Below, in pieces: positions 43,843-52,905 of a DNA stretch of 64,000 nucleotides. The DNA comes from Bog-756 sp963831535 (GTDB lineage: Bacteria; Actinomycetota; Acidimicrobiia; Acidimicrobiales; RAAP-2), in NCBI GenBank assembly GCA_963831535.1, contig CAWHQP010000008.1, positions 1 through 64,000 of the forward strand, written 5' to 3'. Below the pieces are notes generated by a model. The model was given only the letters and a program-made list of their open reading frames with translations. It did no database searches and was not told where the DNA came from. Position 1 is the first letter of the stretch; each line of letters begins with the position of its first letter. The position numbers were made by a program, and so were the translations under genes.

Positions 43843-45030
43843 GCGCTCCCGACGGCCGGGGGACGGAATCTCCGGCCGAACCGGTGTCGCTGGCCACCAT
43901 CGCCCGGGAGTGGACCCGGCTCGGCTGCATCGGCTTCGGCGGGCCGCCCACCCACATCGCCCTCCTCCGGCGGATGTGCGTGGAAGAACACCCCTGGCTC
44001 GACGCCACCGAGTTCGAGGACGGGATCGCCGCCACCAATCTCCTGCCCGGCCCGGCCTCCACGCAGCTGGCCATCTTCTGTGCCTGGCGTCTGCGGGGAG
44101 CGGCCGGAGCCGTGCTGGGCGGGATCTGCTTCATCGCCCCCGGTCTCGTCCTCATCGTGGCCCTCTCGGCCGTGTTTTTGTCCGGCCACCCGCCGCTCTG
44201 GGTCCTCGGTGCGGCCGCCGGGACCGGGGCGGCCGTCCCCGCCGTCGCCCTCCACGCCGCATCAGGGCTGGTGCCGGCCAGTCGGCGACGGATGGGGACG
44301 GGACGGGCGGAGCAGCTCCGTTGGCTGGCTTTTGTCCTGGCCGGCGGGGTGTCGGCGGCGACGGTGGGACCGTTCCTCGTCCTCGTCCTGGCCTCCTGCG
44401 GTGTGCTCGAGATCGTGATCAGACAGACGACCCGGCCGCAGACGACTGGCGGTATGTCGGCGTTCGCTCCCGTCGGGATGGTGCCCGTGGCCGCGGCCGG
44501 GGGTCTGGTCGGTCTGGCCTGGGTGGCCCTCAAGGTCGGCGCTTTGTCCTACGGCGGGGGATTCGTCATCGTCCCCCTCATGCAGCACGATGCCGTGACC
44601 ACGTACCACTGGATGACCGCAGCCCAGTTCCTCAACGCCGTGGCCCTCGGCCAGATCACCCCGGGTCCGGTCGTCCAGACCGTGGCCGCCGTCGGCTACG
44701 CCGCCGCCGGTGTCGGCGGCAGCCTCCTCGCTGCCGGTATCGCCTTCGCCCCGTCGTTCATCTTCGTCCTGGTCGGAGGAGCTCGCTTCGACCAGCTCCG
44801 GGCCAACCGCGGCGTGCAGTCCTTCCTTACCGGTGCCGGACCGGCCGTGGTGGGCGCCATCGCCGGATCGACCATTCCCCTCGGTCTCTCCTTCCAGCAC
44901 CTCTGGCAGATCCCGCTGCTGGCCGGGGCCGTCGTGTGGATGTTCGTCGCTCCGTCGTGGCGTGGTCGAGACCCTACTCATTGCCGGCGTCGTCGGCGTC
45001 GGGCTGGCCCTCCTCGGCGTGCCCGCCTGA
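43839..45030 (+). pseudogene. chrA: Chromate transporter, near-C-terminal frameshift
   Basis: A CHR-family transporter of about 390 residues with two homologous halves. The first begins REWTRLGCIGFGGPPTHIALL, with ATNLLPGPASTQLAIF; the second has ALKVGALSYGGGFVIVPLM and AVALGQITPGPVVQTVAAVGY. About ten membrane helices. Near 44955 the frame slips: the natural last helix (ETLLIAGVVGVGLALLGVPA, stop 45030) is in another frame, while the literal frame reads through into the next gene. Either the last helix is lost or a base is missing in the data. GTG start overlaps the PadR stop. Confidence 0.75.
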
Positions 45031-45107
45031 CACGCACGGCTTCCTGGGTGGAACGGGCCCGGCTCCGGCGGGACCGGATCGGCGAAGGGTGCTGGCATCA
45101 TGCAGGT

Positions 45108-46913
45108 ATGGACGGAGGAGGAGACGGCGATCGGCCGGTGGACGAATCCGAGGATCCTGCCGCCATGGACCGGGTGGGTGTCTCGCTCCTGGAGGAGGGC
45201 CGACGGGATGAGGCGGAAGTGTGGCTGACCAGGGCGGCCGCGGCCGGTTACGTCCCGGCCATGGCCCGGCTGGGCACGTTGCTGAGCCAGAACGGCGACA
45301 CCGCGGGCGCGGCGCGTTGGCTCGAGGAGCCGGCCGCCTCCGGCGACGCCGACGCCATGTACGCGTTGGCCTTCGTCCTCCGGGAACGGGATGCCGAACG
45401 GTCCGAGATGTGGACGCGGAAGGCGGCCGAGGCCGGCCAGCCGCACGCCGTGCACGCCCTGGCCTCGTTGCTCCTCCAACGTGGCGACCAGCACGGGGCG
45501 GAGACCTGGTACCGGCAGGGTGCGGAGGCCGGCCATGCCGCCTCGATGGACCGGCTGGCCGAGCTGTTGGGCGACCAGGGCCTGGCCGAGGAGGGACGGT
45601 CGTGGCGGCTTCGGGCCGCCGAGGCCGGGGACACCCACGCCATGAACGTGGTGGGTCTGTCGGCCCGGGCCGCCGGCGATCTCGACGGGGCCCGGTCGTG
45701 GTTCGAACGGTCGGCCGACGGCGGGAACGAGTCCAGCCGCTTCAACCTCGGGCTTGTGCTGCTGTCGGAGGGCGACCGGGAAGGCGCCGAACGGAGCTTC
45801 ACGGCAGCCGCGGAGGCCGGCGTCCGACGGGCCATGGACCGTTTGGGTGACCTGCGCCGGGACGACGGCGACCTCGCCGGTGCGCGCCGGTGGTACCGGG
45901 AGGCGGCCGAGGCCGGCGATGTCAACGCCATGAACTCGCTCGGAGGCATGGCCCGGGACGCCGGCGACTTGGAGGACGCCGTCCGGTGGTATGAGCGTGC
46001 CGCCGAGGGTGGCAACCGCTACGGGCCCTACAACCTCGGATTCCTGCGGATGGACCAGGACGATTCCGCCGGTGCCGAGATCCTGTTCCGACGGTCTGCC
46101 GAACAAGGGCTCACCCCGGCCATGGAGATGCTCGGGTATCTGCTCGAGCGCCGGGAGCTGCTCGACGAGGCCCTGGTCTGGCACTTCCGGGCAGCCGAGG
46201 CGGGCAGCGAGTACTCGACCAAGGCCGCGGCCACCCTCCGGGCCCGAGTGGAGTCCGAGCGCATGCTGGACGCCCTCGGCTTCGAGACCTTCGGCTGGGA
46301 GGCCTCCCCCAGGTCGGTGGGCGTCCGGCAGTGGCGCGCCGAGGACGGCACCCTGGTCGAGCGGTACTTCGACTTCGCCCCCGACTTCGACACGTGGGAT
46401 GTCGAGGTGCTGCGGGAGGAGGTGAAGGCCATGCAGGGTCTTGTCGAATCACCCGAGTTCCGACGGGAGGATCTCCCCGAGTCCTTCCAGCCGTATCTCC
46501 CCGACGAGCTTCCCGAGCAGGTCAGCCTGCTCGATCTCGAACTCTTCGAGGTGTCGTCGGCCCGGTGCGTACAGATGATCACCCGGCACCGGGCCCACGG
46601 TCACGTCCACTACGCGGGCGGCATCATGGTCCTGTTCGCCGGGTGCTTCTGGATGGTGGGGATCGAGCTCGTCGAAGGCGACTTCGTCGGCGAGCGTGAG
46701 GGTGCGGTGGCCAACGCGCTCCTCGAGGAGAGCCCGGAGGGTTCCGACCACCTTCCGGCCTTCGACCCCTACGAGCGCCGGTGGGACGGCATCGTTCCTC
46801 TGGAGGACGACCCGCTGGCCCGGTTGCGCATTCTCATCAGCCGTCTCCAGGGGTCGATCACCCTCGGCGACGCCATGGCCGACCTCCCGCCCTTCGTCCC
46901 GCTCGAGGAGTAG
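45108..46913 (+). CDS. Sel1-like repeat protein with novel C-terminal domain
   Basis: A 601-residue protein starting near ATG 45108. Residues about 15-385 consist of about ten Sel1/TPR-like repeats of 35-36 residues (pattern A-x-W-x-x-x-A-A-E-A-G-x-x-x-A-M-x-x-L), a scaffold for protein-protein contacts. From about residue 400 a separate alpha/beta domain follows (FGWEASPRSVGVRQWRAEDG, EVLREEVKAMQGLVESPEF, HYAGGIMVLFAGCFWMVGIE) that I do not recognise. No signal peptide, so cytoplasmic. The literal frame is open back into the chromate transporter, but that results from a frameshift there. Confidence 0.75.
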   Translation: MDGGGDGDRPVDESEDPAAMDRVGVSLLEEGRRDEAEVWLTRAAAAGYVPAMARLGTLLSQNGDTAGAARWLEEPAASGDADAMYALAFVLRERDAERSEMWTRKAAEAGQPHAVHALASLLLQRGDQHGAETWYRQGAEAGHAASMDRLAELLGDQGLAEEGRSWRLRAAEAGDTHAMNVVGLSARAAGDLDGARSWFERSADGGNESSRFNLGLVLLSEGDREGAERSFTAAAEAGVRRAMDRLGDLRRDDGDLAGARRWYREAAEAGDVNAMNSLGGMARDAGDLEDAVRWYERAAEGGNRYGPYNLGFLRMDQDDSAGAEILFRRSAEQGLTPAMEMLGYLLERRELLDEALVWHFRAAEAGSEYSTKAAATLRARVESERMLDALGFETFGWEASPRSVGVRQWRAEDGTLVERYFDFAPDFDTWDVEVLREEVKAMQGLVESPEFRREDLPESFQPYLPDELPEQVSLLDLELFEVSSARCVQMITRHRAHGHVHYAGGIMVLFAGCFWMVGIELVEGDFVGEREGAVANALLEESPEGSDHLPAFDPYERRWDGIVPLEDDPLARLRILISRLQGSITLGDAMADLPPFVPLEE

Positions 46914-46998
46914 GTTCCGCCGTGATGCACCCCCCGCAGCACCGGCGTCCGGACCGTGATCGCGGGATGGTCCGCGCCGCCCGTCCCGAGCGTTGCCG

Positions 46999-47736
46999 GT
47001 GACCTACGGCGCCATCCCGGCCAACTGGTACCCGGACCCGGCCGGTGGTGGAGGTCTGCGCTACTGGGACGGCGCGGCGTGGACCGAGCACGTGGTTCCC
47101 CCCACTCCTCAGTACTACCCGCCCTACGCCGCCTGGGGACCGCCGCCCTGGAAGGGGGCCCAACTGGGGCGGCCCGCCGCCGGACCGGGCGCCCTGGCCC
47201 ATCCCGGCCGCCGGCTCGGGGCGCGGGCGCTCGACTGGCTCCTCATGATCCCGGTGTTCGCCATCCTTTTGACGGTGAGCCTGCTCATCTTCGCCCCGCG
47301 CTTCGGCCCCATCTTCCCGAGGGTCGACACCAACCAGGCCAGTACCCCGGCCCCGGGCTTCGTGTGGGTCTACCTGACGGTGTTCGTCTGCGCCATCCTC
47401 ACCGGACTGGTCATGGTGGCCTACGAGACGGTGGCCGTGGCCAAGTTCGGCCGGACCCTCGGCATGGGCTGGCTCCACATCCGACCGGTGCGGCTGGTGG
47501 GAGGAGGCCCGCTCGGCTGGGGGAGGGCCTTCGGCCGGGCCGCCATCTACTGGGTGGCGGGTCTGCTCGGATGGATCGGCCTGCTCGACCCCCTGTGGTG
47601 TCTGTGGGACGACAAGCGCCAGTGTCTGCACGACAAAGTGGTGGACTCCATCGTGATCAACGACACGGCTCACAACCCGGCGGCCGGTGGGGGCGGGGGC
47701 GCGGCTCCTGCCGGCATCGTGGAGGACGCACCCTGA
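46999..47736 (+). CDS. DUF2510-RDD membrane protein
   Basis: A 245-residue protein. Residues about 8-35 form a DUF2510 tile (PANWYPDPAGGGGLRYWDGAAWTEH), followed by a Pro/Tyr-rich linker. From about residue 70 an RDD domain follows (GRRLGARALDWLLMIPVFAILL ... VAYETVAVAKFGRTLGMGWL ... DDKRQCLHDKVVDSIVI) with two to three membrane helices. RDD proteins are small transporters or channel-like proteins of mostly unknown role. The GTG at 46999 is one choice; a TTG at 46993 is equally possible. Confidence 0.8.
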   Translation: MTYGAIPANWYPDPAGGGGLRYWDGAAWTEHVVPPTPQYYPPYAAWGPPPWKGAQLGRPAAGPGALAHPGRRLGARALDWLLMIPVFAILLTVSLLIFAPRFGPIFPRVDTNQASTPAPGFVWVYLTVFVCAILTGLVMVAYETVAVAKFGRTLGMGWLHIRPVRLVGGGPLGWGRAFGRAAIYWVAGLLGWIGLLDPLWCLWDDKRQCLHDKVVDSIVINDTAHNPAAGGGGGAAPAGIVEDAP

Positions 47737-47788
47737 CCGAGGGCTCGGGCGGTGGCGCCGGACAGACCGTCGCGGCGCAGGCTGCCGG

Positions 47789-48220
47789 TCAGGTGGGGGC
47801 CGTGAGCGTGGCGTCGAGGTGGGCGAGGATGGCGGGCCAAGACTCGGCGTGCTGCTGGCGGGCGCTGGCATCGAAGAAGCCCCGGTGGGTGAGCTGGAGA
47901 CGGGTACCTGGGTCGGTCCCGGCCAGCTCGATGCGCACCACCGTCTCGGCCCCGTCGGTCCCGCCTCGACCGGTCACCCAGGTCTGCTCGATGAGCACGC
48001 CCGGTTCGAGGGCCAGGAAGCGACCGTAGTGGGGGTGGTGCTCCCCCTCGTGGACGACCTCGAACCAGAACGGCTCACCCACCCGGGGCACCATGCGGAC
48101 GGCACCCGGCGTGGCGAACCAACTGTCGAACGCCTCGGTCCAGGCCCGGTAGATGGCCAGCGGCTCGGCCGCCATGGACCGGGTGACCTGGCACGAGGTG
48201 CTGTCGGTGGGCACGGTCAC
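47789..48220 (-). CDS. SRPBCC/AHSA1-like protein
   Basis: A 143-residue START-fold protein: PLAIYRAWTEAFDSWFATPG is the opening helix; GEPFWFEVVHEGEHHPHYGRFLALEPGVLIEQTWV and GTRLQLTHRGFFDASARQQHAESW follow the AHSA1 (Aha1/SRPBCC) pattern. Such proteins bind hydrophobic ligands and often lie near ArsR genes, though not here. GTG start at 48220. Confidence 0.8.
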   Translation of the reverse strand: MTVPTDSTSCQVTRSMAAEPLAIYRAWTEAFDSWFATPGAVRMVPRVGEPFWFEVVHEGEHHPHYGRFLALEPGVLIEQTWVTGRGGTDGAETVVRIELAGTDPGTRLQLTHRGFFDASARQQHAESWPAILAHLDATLTAPT

Positions 48221-48288
48221 TCAGCGTAGATCCTGTTGCCGCCGGGACGGCCCGGTGACCTTCCCGGCTGCTGGCTACCATCGGGCCC

Positions 48289-48450
48289 ATGCCGGCAGTC
48301 GTGCTCCGTGGCCCCGCCAACTGCGCCCCCGAGGCGATCGTCGGTCCCTTCACTTTGCTGGCCGAAGCCGAGGTGTGGGCCGCGTCCCACCCACGGCCGG
48401 GCGGCTACTGCGTGGCCGAGGAACTGACGGACCCCGACGAAACGGTCTGA
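48289..48450 (+). CDS. Small hypothetical protein, 53 residues
   Basis: ATG 48289 to TGA 48450 encodes AVVLRGPANCAPEAIVGPF, an LLAEAEVWAASHP helix and YCVAEELTDPDETV. The pattern FxLLAEAExWA and codon use with G/C at third positions support a real gene, and no other gene occupies the stretch. No recognised family and no clear ribosome site. Confidence 0.5.
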   Translation: MPAVVLRGPANCAPEAIVGPFTLLAEAEVWAASHPRPGGYCVAEELTDPDETV

Positions 48451-48462
48451 GCCCGACGGTCC

Positions 48463-49092
48463 TCAGGCATCCGGGCCGGGGGGTGGTGCGTCCCGCTCGT
48501 CGGCGGCCTGGTCGTGGTGTGGGTTGAGCGCGGTACCGGCCGAGCCGGTCGGATCGTGGCCGAAGAGGAAGCCGAGCGAGGTGAGGATGCCGGTGTCCCG
48601 GTCACCCACCATCTCCCACGACCGTCCGATCCCGAGCAGGAGCGAGGCGACCAGGACGTAGCCGATGGTGTCCAGGGGGGTCCGGTCGTGCGGCGTCCGG
48701 ATGAGCTCGACCCCGGCGAAGAGTTGGAACCCCAGCACGAGGACGAGTCCGCCCATCAGGGCGAACTGGGGGCGTCGGCGCTGCAGCGCGGCGGGGAGGG
48801 ACAAGGTGGTGCGCAGCCCCGCCGCGGTGAAGACCAGTCCGGTCACGCCGATGATGGCGGCCGGATAGCCGATGTTGGATCCGGGGACGAGACCGAAGAG
48901 CGAGACGCTGAAGGCATTGGTGAAGGCGTACAGGGCCGCCGCCGACCGGAATTCCCGGATCACCTGGGGATGGTTCTGAGCGCGGCCGCCCGAAACCGAC
49001 ATGGCCACGAAGAGGAGGCCGATCAGGGTGGCCGCCGAGGTGGCGATGACGACGAAGAAGTCCCTGTAGTCGCCGGTCACCATCACGTTCAC
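48463..49092 (-). CDS. Integral membrane protein of unknown function
   Basis: A 209-residue protein with about five hydrophobic segments: FFVVIATSAATLIGLLFVAMSV, SAAALYAFTNAFSVSLFGLVP, IGYPAAIIGVTGLVFTAAGL, FALMGGLVLVLGFQLFAGVE and IGYVLVASLLLGIGRSWEMV. The C-terminal 40 residues are hydrophilic and His/Asp-rich. Start GTG 49092 (ATG 49083 also possible). It resembles small modulator-like membrane proteins common in actinobacteria, but no role is known. Confidence 0.7.
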   Translation of the reverse strand: MNVMVTGDYRDFFVVIATSAATLIGLLFVAMSVSGGRAQNHPQVIREFRSAAALYAFTNAFSVSLFGLVPGSNIGYPAAIIGVTGLVFTAAGLRTTLSLPAALQRRRPQFALMGGLVLVLGFQLFAGVELIRTPHDRTPLDTIGYVLVASLLLGIGRSWEMVGDRDTGILTSLGFLFGHDPTGSAGTALNPHHDQAADERDAPPPGPDA

Positions 49093-49240
49093 CCTACTGA
49101 TGCGGCGTCCACCGGCTGAACCGCCGGCCGGTCGGCGAGCCAGGACGGTGGTTTCCCGCAGCGCCGTCGGGGCCGGCGGTCACAGCCGATCCGCAGTCGT
49201 CGTCGGGGTCGCAAGCCTGCTGCGGTCGCCAGGTCCGGAC

Positions 49241-49609
49241 CTAGACGGCTTGGCTGATCTCCAGGAGATGGCCGTCCGGGTCACGGAAGAAGGCACGGAT
49301 CTCCGTGTCGTAGTCGACCGGCGGGGCGAGGAACCCCGCCCCCCGGGACCGCAGTACCTCATAGGCCTGCCGGCAGTCGGGCACCCGCATGGTCAGCCGG
49401 AGGCTCACGTGCCCGATGTCGGCCGGTGGCCGGAACGTGACGTCCGGTCGCTCGGCGGTCGGTCCTCCGCCGGTCACCAGCACGAGGACGATGCCCTGGA
49501 AGGTGAGGAACACCGACGTGCCGTCAGAGCCGGTCTCTGTGGCCCCCAGCACTTCGCGGTAGTAGCGGCGCGAACGCTCGAGGTTCCCCACCACGAACTG
49601 GACGGTCAT
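49241..49609 (-). CDS. VOC-family protein
   Basis: A 122-residue vicinal-oxygen-chelate protein. VQFVVGNLERSRRYYREVLGATE is the first strand-helix unit. GTSVFLTFQGIVLVLVTGG, GHVSLRLTMRVPDCRQAYEVL and FFRDPDGHLLEISQ complete the paired beta-alpha-beta-beta-beta units with the C-terminal Glu ligand. The start at 49609 has AAGGGGTTGAG upstream. Substrate unknown. Confidence 0.8.
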   Translation of the reverse strand: MTVQFVVGNLERSRRYYREVLGATETGSDGTSVFLTFQGIVLVLVTGGGPTAERPDVTFRPPADIGHVSLRLTMRVPDCRQAYEVLRSRGAGFLAPPVDYDTEIRAFFRDPDGHLLEISQAV

Positions 49610-49622
49610 CTCAACCCCTTCG

Positions 49623-49968
49623 ATGGGGAAGCTGCTGGAGTCCGTTCCGCCGGTGGCTGTCACCGAGACATCATGCCGGGAATCCTTCCACCCTGCCCCA
49701 CCTTCTGTTCCCCTTGATACCGACCTCAGTACCGCCGTCAGCCAGGCCGCCGCCGAGGCCGGCGTGAGCGTGTCGGCCTGGATGGGAGCGGCAGCTTCTG
49801 ACCGGCTCCGCAACGAGTTGCTCGGTGCCGCCCTCGACGCCCGGGGGAGCGGGTACGGGAGCGTTCACCGATGAAGAGCTGGACCAGGCGGCGGAGGTAC
49901 TCGGGCTGAGCCGGGAAGTTCAGAGTTCGGCGCCCCGATGGCCGTGGTTCTTGATGCCCGGGCCCTGA
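49623..49968 (+). pseudogene. Antitoxin of a PIN-type module, frameshifted
   Basis: An open piece reads LDTDLSTAVSQAAAEAGVSVSAWM and RLRNELLGAALD, typical of the N-terminal DNA-binding part of small antitoxins. It then goes out of frame at about 49850. The proper ending GAFTDEELDQAAEVLGLSR continues in another frame to TGA 49966-49968, overlapping the toxin start at 49938. The N-terminal start is also unclear (ATG 49623 is only nominal). Read literally, the toxin would lack its full antitoxin. Confidence 0.6.
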
Positions 49969-50315
49969 TCGCCGTGGAACGTTCCGATGCGTCGGTCGGT
50001 GCCGTATTGCGGCTGGTCCAGCAGAACCGGAAACCGGTCCGTACCCGTGGCGCCGCCGCCGCCCAGGTCTGGCGACCCCGGTCCATCCAGGCCCAACTGG
50101 CCCGGGTGCTGGCCGGCATCGAGGTCATGGTCCTTGATGAGTCTGCCGGTCGATCGATCGGTGAGCTCCTCCGGCGGAGCGGGACAGGCGATGTGGTCGA
50201 CGGTCATGTCACCCTGATCGTTCGGTCCGGCGATACCGTGCTGACCAGCGATGCCGGCGATATCGGTTCGATGCTGGAGGAACCTCGGGTGAGCGCCACG
50301 GTGCACGCGATCTGA
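49938..50315 (+). CDS. PIN-domain toxin (VapC-like)
   Basis: A 125-residue PIN ribonuclease: VVLDARALIAVERSD carries the first Asp and Glu; QVWRPRSIQAQLARVLAG and GELLRRSGTGDVVDGHVTLI the central Asp; and VLTSDAGDIGSML the C-terminal Asp. These acids bind Mg2+ for RNA cleavage. ATG 49938 overlaps the end of the antitoxin region, the usual layout. The toxin seems intact while the antitoxin is frameshifted, which is unusual unless another antitoxin substitutes or the indel is an artefact. Confidence 0.8.
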   Translation: MAVVLDARALIAVERSDASVGAVLRLVQQNRKPVRTRGAAAAQVWRPRSIQAQLARVLAGIEVMVLDESAGRSIGELLRRSGTGDVVDGHVTLIVRSGDTVLTSDAGDIGSMLEEPRVSATVHAI

Positions 50316-50387
50316 ACGCCATCGGCACATCCGTGAGCCGAGTAGGGTGCCCCATCCGCGGTTCCGCGATGAAGGGGGCTTGATTCG

Positions 50388-51236
50388 ATGAGCGTCACCA
50401 CCACGACCCTGTGCGGACTGAGCGGCATCAGCGGTCTGAGCAGTTCCAGCAGTTCCATCACCTGCTCGGGCGGCCCGATCGTCGCATCCAACTCCATCCC
50501 GGGAGGTGTGAGCAGCGGCAACCTGTCCATCGGCGGCGGAGGCCTCGGGCTGGGCACCGTGTTCGAGGGGCTCCTCGAGGTGCTGGGAGTCCTGATCCTT
50601 GTGGCCGTGGTGGGGATCTTCGTCGTCATCGTGGTGGCCAACCGCGCCGATCCCGATCCGAGCGGCCGACGTCCCCAGTCGGTGTACTACTTCGCCGTCT
50701 CGTTCATCACGCTGGCCACCTCCATCATCGGCTCGGCCGTCGTCGTCATCGGCCTGGTCAGGCTGGTGGGGCACCACTCGGGATCGATCACCAACTCGAC
50801 GGCGCGAACCGTCGTCATCGGCGGGCTGATCGCTCTGGTCAGCCTGTTCTTGTTGGTCACCCACCTCCGTCGGGGCCTCGTGCTGGCCCGGGCCGAGGAC
50901 GTACTGCCCAGTCCGTCGCAGCGGGTGGGCCAGAGCTACGTGGCCGCCGTGGCCTTCGTGGCCATGCTGACCCTCTTGGTGACCGGCGTCGTCATCGCCT
51001 ATCTGGTCATCGCCCTCATCGGTCCCGGGGTGTTCGGCGCTTTCGGTGGCCGGGTGGCTTCCTTCCGCTATCTCATCGTGGCGGCCTACCTCGGACTCGT
51101 GGCCCTGGCCGTCCTCCAGACCCACCGCAACCTCCTCGAGCCGAGGCTGCGCCTCTTCCCGAAGAGCCACTACGGCGGCTCATCGGAGGCACCGCCACCA
51201 CCGCCGGTCGACCCGCCGACCGTGCCCCTCGCCTAG
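50388..51236 (+). CDS. Multi-pass membrane protein of unknown function
   Basis: A 282-residue protein. The first 50 residues are Ser/Gly/Thr-rich and low in charge with two Cys. Then come about five membrane helices (VLGVLILVAVVGIFVVIVVA, FITLATSIIGSAVVVIGLV, VVIGGLIALVSLFLLV, AVAFVAMLTLLVTGVVIAYLV, YLIVAAYLGLVALAVL), with an RGLVLARAEDVL loop. The tail is Pro-rich (PPPPPVDPPTVP). ATG at 50388 preceded by AAGGGGGC. No family recognised; intact. Confidence 0.7.
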   Translation: MSVTTTTLCGLSGISGLSSSSSSITCSGGPIVASNSIPGGVSSGNLSIGGGGLGLGTVFEGLLEVLGVLILVAVVGIFVVIVVANRADPDPSGRRPQSVYYFAVSFITLATSIIGSAVVVIGLVRLVGHHSGSITNSTARTVVIGGLIALVSLFLLVTHLRRGLVLARAEDVLPSPSQRVGQSYVAAVAFVAMLTLLVTGVVIAYLVIALIGPGVFGAFGGRVASFRYLIVAAYLGLVALAVLQTHRNLLEPRLRLFPKSHYGGSSEAPPPPPVDPPTVPLA

Positions 51237-51346
51237 TAGCTCACCGGAGAGCCATCGGCCTGGTCACCTCTGGCAGACCGAGATGACCCTCGGGGCGAGA
51301 CGGGTCCATCCGTAGCAAATCCGTGAGGACCATCCCGGCTGGATGT

Positions 51347-51829
51347 TCAGGTGGCCAGGGTTCGCCTATAGCAACGGCTCCGCGGGTCGTGCTCGAACTC
51401 CCCGTACGGGGGGATGGGCACATAGCCGGATCGGACGTAGAGGGCTATGGCCTCGGGCTGTTCGGTCCCGGTCTCCAGCCATACCTCCCGGTAGCCGACG
51501 GCTTCGGCCCTGGCTTCGAGATCGGCGAGCAGGCGGCGACCCACGCCGCGGCCGCGGGCCGCTGGGTCGACGTACATCCGTTTGATCTCCGCCCGGGTGG
51601 GACCCAGGCGACGAAATCCGCCACATCCGACCGGTGATCCGTCGACCACGGCAAGCAGGAAGCAGCCGCCGGGCGGGTCGAAGCCCTCCCGGACCACCCG
51701 GCCCGGGCCTCCTGTCCCGTAGCGTTCGTTCATCTCGTCGATGTGGGCGGCCTCGAGGGCCTGGGCCCGCTCGTCGCCGAGCCCCACCCTCATCAGTCTC
51801 ACGTCGTCCCGCTCGGGGTCCGGGCTCAT
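51347..51829 (-). CDS. GNAT family N-acetyltransferase
   Basis: A 160-residue GNAT: FLLAVVDGSPVGCGGFRRLGPTRAEIKRMYVDPAARGRGVGRRLLADLEARA is motif A, with the acetyl-CoA loop R-G-R-G-V-G; YREVWLETGTEQPEAIALYVRSGYVPI is motif B. ATG 51829 has GAGGAGG just upstream; a longer open frame upstream is not conserved. Probably acetylates a small molecule. Confidence 0.87.
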   Translation of the reverse strand: MSPDPERDDVRLMRVGLGDERAQALEAAHIDEMNERYGTGGPGRVVREGFDPPGGCFLLAVVDGSPVGCGGFRRLGPTRAEIKRMYVDPAARGRGVGRRLLADLEARAEAVGYREVWLETGTEQPEAIALYVRSGYVPIPPYGEFEHDPRSRCYRRTLAT

Positions 51830-51920
51830 GGCCTCCTCGCATCCATGGCGCGTGGGTGGGCAGGCTGTGGGCCCCAGGTGTCTGAGCACCCGAGCCCAGG
51901 GCGGACGCACGGCGCCCGGG

Positions 51921-52808
51921 TCATCGGTGCAGCCAATCGAGTAGGTCCGGTGGCGCCAGGAGCGCCACCCTGTCGTGGTACTCCTGCAACGCCACCGGCA
52001 TGAGCGCCTCGGCTCCGGCACCGGACCTACCGCGGCGGAAGAAGGCAGTGGCGTCGACCAGCACTCCTGCGGGGTCCGGGACCCGTTGTTCGGCGTGCGA
52101 CCGCATGCTCTCGAACGTGGCCGCCTCCACCAGGGACGGCCAGATCCCCTCGGGGATGCTGATGGCCAGGCGGTCAGCCAGTCGCCGCATCGACCCCTCG
52201 AGGTCGCCGATGAGGTCGGCGTAGTGGAGGAGCACGATGTTCGGGTCGTCCCGCAGGCGCCAGGCGCCGGTGAGGTGCATCATCACCCCTGGCAACGAGT
52301 CGAGGGACAGCCGCGGATCGGCACCGTCGTGGATCCAGGCCACGAGCCAGTCGGTCAACCCCGGCCGGGACGCGGGAGTCCGGCCCGGTCCGGACGGGCC
52401 CAGGAGCTCCCGCATGCGCTCGCGGTCGAGGTTGTCACCCTGGTGGTAGAGGGACACCGCCATGTCCAGGGGATGCCGTCCGGCGACGATGTAGGTGACC
52501 CGTGGGTCGGACGGCAGGCCGTCCAGGGGCGTGTGGGTCTTGATGAACCGACGGTGCACTTGGGTGGCCAGTTGGGCCAAGACCTCCTCGCTCGGGCGGA
52601 TCGACCAGTCGAGCCATGGCGAGAGCTCGGCCAGCGGGGCGGGCAGTTCCGCCGTCCCGAAGACGAGCAGGGCGCAGATCATCTGGATCCACGTGGTGCC
52701 GGTCTTGGAACGCGTGCTGATCACGATGTCGCCGTCCCGGAAGGGGAACCCCGACCACCGGGCACTGTCCTCGTCGGCCGAGCGGTAGCGAACGGGGGCA
52801 TTCGGCAC
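51921..52808 (-). CDS. Sulfotransferase
   Basis: A 295-residue PAPS-dependent sulfotransferase-like protein. GDIVISTRSKTGTTWIQMIC is the 5'-phosphosulfate-binding loop with the essential Lys; RFIKTHTPLDGLP includes the catalytic His region; TYIVAGRHPLDMAVSLYHQ is the 3'-phosphate-binding motif. It would move sulfate from PAPS to a hydroxyl or amine. GTG at 52808 is the start, divergent from the GNAT gene at 52906. Acceptor unknown. Confidence 0.85.
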   Translation of the reverse strand: MPNAPVRYRSADEDSARWSGFPFRDGDIVISTRSKTGTTWIQMICALLVFGTAELPAPLAELSPWLDWSIRPSEEVLAQLATQVHRRFIKTHTPLDGLPSDPRVTYIVAGRHPLDMAVSLYHQGDNLDRERMRELLGPSGPGRTPASRPGLTDWLVAWIHDGADPRLSLDSLPGVMMHLTGAWRLRDDPNIVLLHYADLIGDLEGSMRRLADRLAISIPEGIWPSLVEAATFESMRSHAEQRVPDPAGVLVDATAFFRRGRSGAGAEALMPVALQEYHDRVALLAPPDLLDWLHR

Positions 52809-52905
52809 CCCCGAAGCGTAAGCCGGGTCGTCGCCGGCGCGTGGCTCGCGGCACCGGCTCGATGGTCCGGCACGGTGGATGAGGTCGGATGGCACACTGA
52901 GGGAG

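Noticed and set aside
43839..46913. One 1024-residue protein combining a chromate transporter and Sel1 repeats
   Set aside because: The natural C-terminal helix of ChrA lies in a different frame with a stop at 45030, and the linker translated in the literal frame is Arg-rich nonsense. Two genes with a frameshift explain it better.
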